DNA from: Gammaproteobacteria bacterium
Lineage (GTDB): Bacteria > Pseudomonadota > Gammaproteobacteria > Eutrophobiales > Eutrophobiaceae
DNA: 7,501 nt
Direction of reading: 5' to 3'
Assembly: GCA_009843675.1 (NCBI GenBank)
Contig: VYCZ01000155.1
Span: 1-7,501, forward strand
Shown one piece after another: positions 6,152 through 7,501 of the stretch. The position numbers were made by a program, and so were the translations under genes. Below the pieces are notes generated by a model. It was not told the DNA's origin, made no database searches, and worked only from the letters and a program-made list of their open reading frames with translations. Every line of letters starts with the position of its first letter. Within the stretch, counting starts at the first letter, position 1.

Positions 6152-7501
6152 ATGACAACGCACAAATACAACATGAAGGACTACCAGGAAACGTACTCCA
6201 CGTTCCAATGGGAACGTCCGGAAAAATACAATTTCGCCCGTGACGTGATTGACCGCTGGGACCCCGCAAAACCTGCCATGCTCTGGGTTGATGACGGTGG
6301 GACCGAGATCACCAGGACGTTCGGAGAGATCAGCGAGGCGTCAAGAAGATTATGCAATGTCCTCGCCGGAGCCGGTGTCAGGACGGGAGACACGGTTTCG
6401 TCATGCTGCCCAGGGTCATCCCCTGGTGGGAGACATTTACCGCCACGTTGCGCATGGGCGCGGTGATCTCACCGGGCACCGTACAGCTTTCCGAAAAAGA
6501 CCTGGAATACCGGATCAACGCCGCGGCGGCCACCTGCGTGGTGACCGACAGCGCCAATGCGGCCAAGGTGGATGCCGTGCTTGACAAGTGCCCTACCCTG
6601 GTGGCGCGCATTATCACGGACGGCCAGCGGGAAGGCTGGATCGATTACCGCCAGGCCCTGGATGCTGCATCACCCGTATTCGAAGCCGTTGACACCGGCG
6701 CAGACGATGAAGCCATCTGTTATTTCACCTCCGGTACCACGGGTTACCCCAAGATGTGCATCCATACCCACAGCTACGCCATCGGCCACCGCATTACCGG
6801 CGAGTTATGGCTGGACCTGAAACCGGAGGACCTGCACTGGAACGTCAGCGATACCGGCTGGGGCAAGGCCGCCTACAGCAGTTATTTCGGCCCCTGGCTG
6901 TGCGGGACCACTTTGTTCATTCATCATACCAGCGGTTTCAACCCGCAACAGACCCTGGAACTCCTGGCAAAATACCCAATCACTACTTTTTGCGGCGCGC
7001 CGACCATCTACCGCATGCTGGTGCTGGAGGATCTCGGCCGTTTTAGCTTCAAGGCGCTGCGGCACTGCACCGGTGCGGGCGAACCGCTCAACCCCGAGAT
7101 TATAGACACCTGGAAAAAAGCCACCGGCCTGACCATCCGGGACGGCTACGGGCAGACCGAAACCGTGATCCTCTGCGCCAGTTTCCCCTGTATCGAACCC
7201 AAGGCTGGCTCCATGGGCAAACCGGCGCCGGGTATCGACCTGCAGGTGATTGACGACAAGGGAGGCATCCTGGAACCGGACACCGAAGGGGATATCGCCG
7301 TGCGCATTAATCCGCAGCCGCCACAGGGATTTTTCCGTGAGTACCGCAATGACCCGGAGCGCACGGCTGCTACGCACCGGGGCGACTGGTACGTAACCGG
7401 CGATCGCGCCTACAGGGATGAAGACGGCTACTTTTGGTTTGTCAGCCGCGCCGATGACGTCATCCTGTCGGCCGGCTACCGCATCGGCCCCTTCGAGGTG
7501 G
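6152..7501 (+). CDS. AMP-forming acyl-CoA synthetase (medium/short-chain type), frameshifted and cut by the window end
   Basis: Member of the ANL adenylating family that turns a carboxylic acid, ATP and CoA into acyl-CoA, AMP and pyrophosphate. It starts MTTHKYNMKDYQETYSTFQW at ATG 6152. The first frame runs to GVRTGDTV (ending at 6397); the family's continuation FVMLPRVIPWWETF is in the next frame. Restoring one T in the TTT run at 6396-6398 joins them without other changes, and the second frame stays open to the window end. In the repaired protein, the phosphate-binding loop FTSGTTGYPK is at about residues 192-201, DGYGQTET at 331-338, GDWYVTGD at 411-418 and the hinge motif SRADDVILSAGYRIGPFEV at the end. 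About 450 residues are visible of a usual 540-560; the C-terminal lysine motif lies beyond the window. The overall sequence resembles the ACSM-type medium-chain synthetases. The neighbouring icmF and LiuR-like gene suggest a short branched acid substrate. The missing base may be a real lesion or a homopolymer error. Confidence 0.88.

Overview
The window looks like bacterial chromosomal DNA of moderately high GC content, most likely from a Gammaproteobacterium or a related proteobacterium. That placement is inferred from the full-length fused B12 mutase IcmF next to a LiuR-like MerR regulator, the compact gene arrangement, and a periplasmic ankyrin-repeat protein. No rRNA, tRNA, CRISPR array, insertion sequence or phage gene was seen.

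Left part (1-2042): a plus-strand sulfatase enters from the left edge. Its catalytic CTPSR site is intact at 80-94, but the reading frame is broken just upstream of it. Its 3' end meets, tail to tail, a minus-strand DUF488-family gene remnant (1144-1455) that carries two apparent single-base frameshifts and lacks the C-terminal part of the domain. The remnant's start codon overlaps the stop of a minus-strand exported ankyrin-repeat protein (1452-2042) by ATGA, so the two were probably once a translationally coupled pair. The ankyrin gene contains three 102-bp tandem repeats.

The 275 bp between the ankyrin gene and icmF (2043-2317) hold no convincing gene, terminator or strong promoter.

Right part (2318-7501): a minus-strand icmF (fused isobutyryl-CoA mutase/G-protein chaperone, 1084 aa) is divergent from a plus-strand MerR-family regulator resembling LiuR. 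The 97-bp region between them carries a near-perfect 24-bp palindrome placed between good -35 and -10 elements for icmF, which is the usual architecture for MerR-type control. Downstream of the regulator lies an AMP-forming acyl-CoA synthetase, interrupted by one apparent missing base at 6396-6398 and cut by the window end.

Together, the right-hand genes suggest a regulated module for short branched-chain acids. The synthetase would activate a free acid, IcmF would rearrange the acyl-CoA skeleton (isobutyryl-CoA to n-butyryl-CoA, possibly isovaleryl-CoA and pivalyl-CoA), and the MerR regulator would respond to an acyl-CoA or related metabolite. The substrate is not determined by the sequence. 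I see no clearly novel system. The more unusual points are the operator architecture, the cluster of frame lesions, and the ankyrin-DUF488 coupling.
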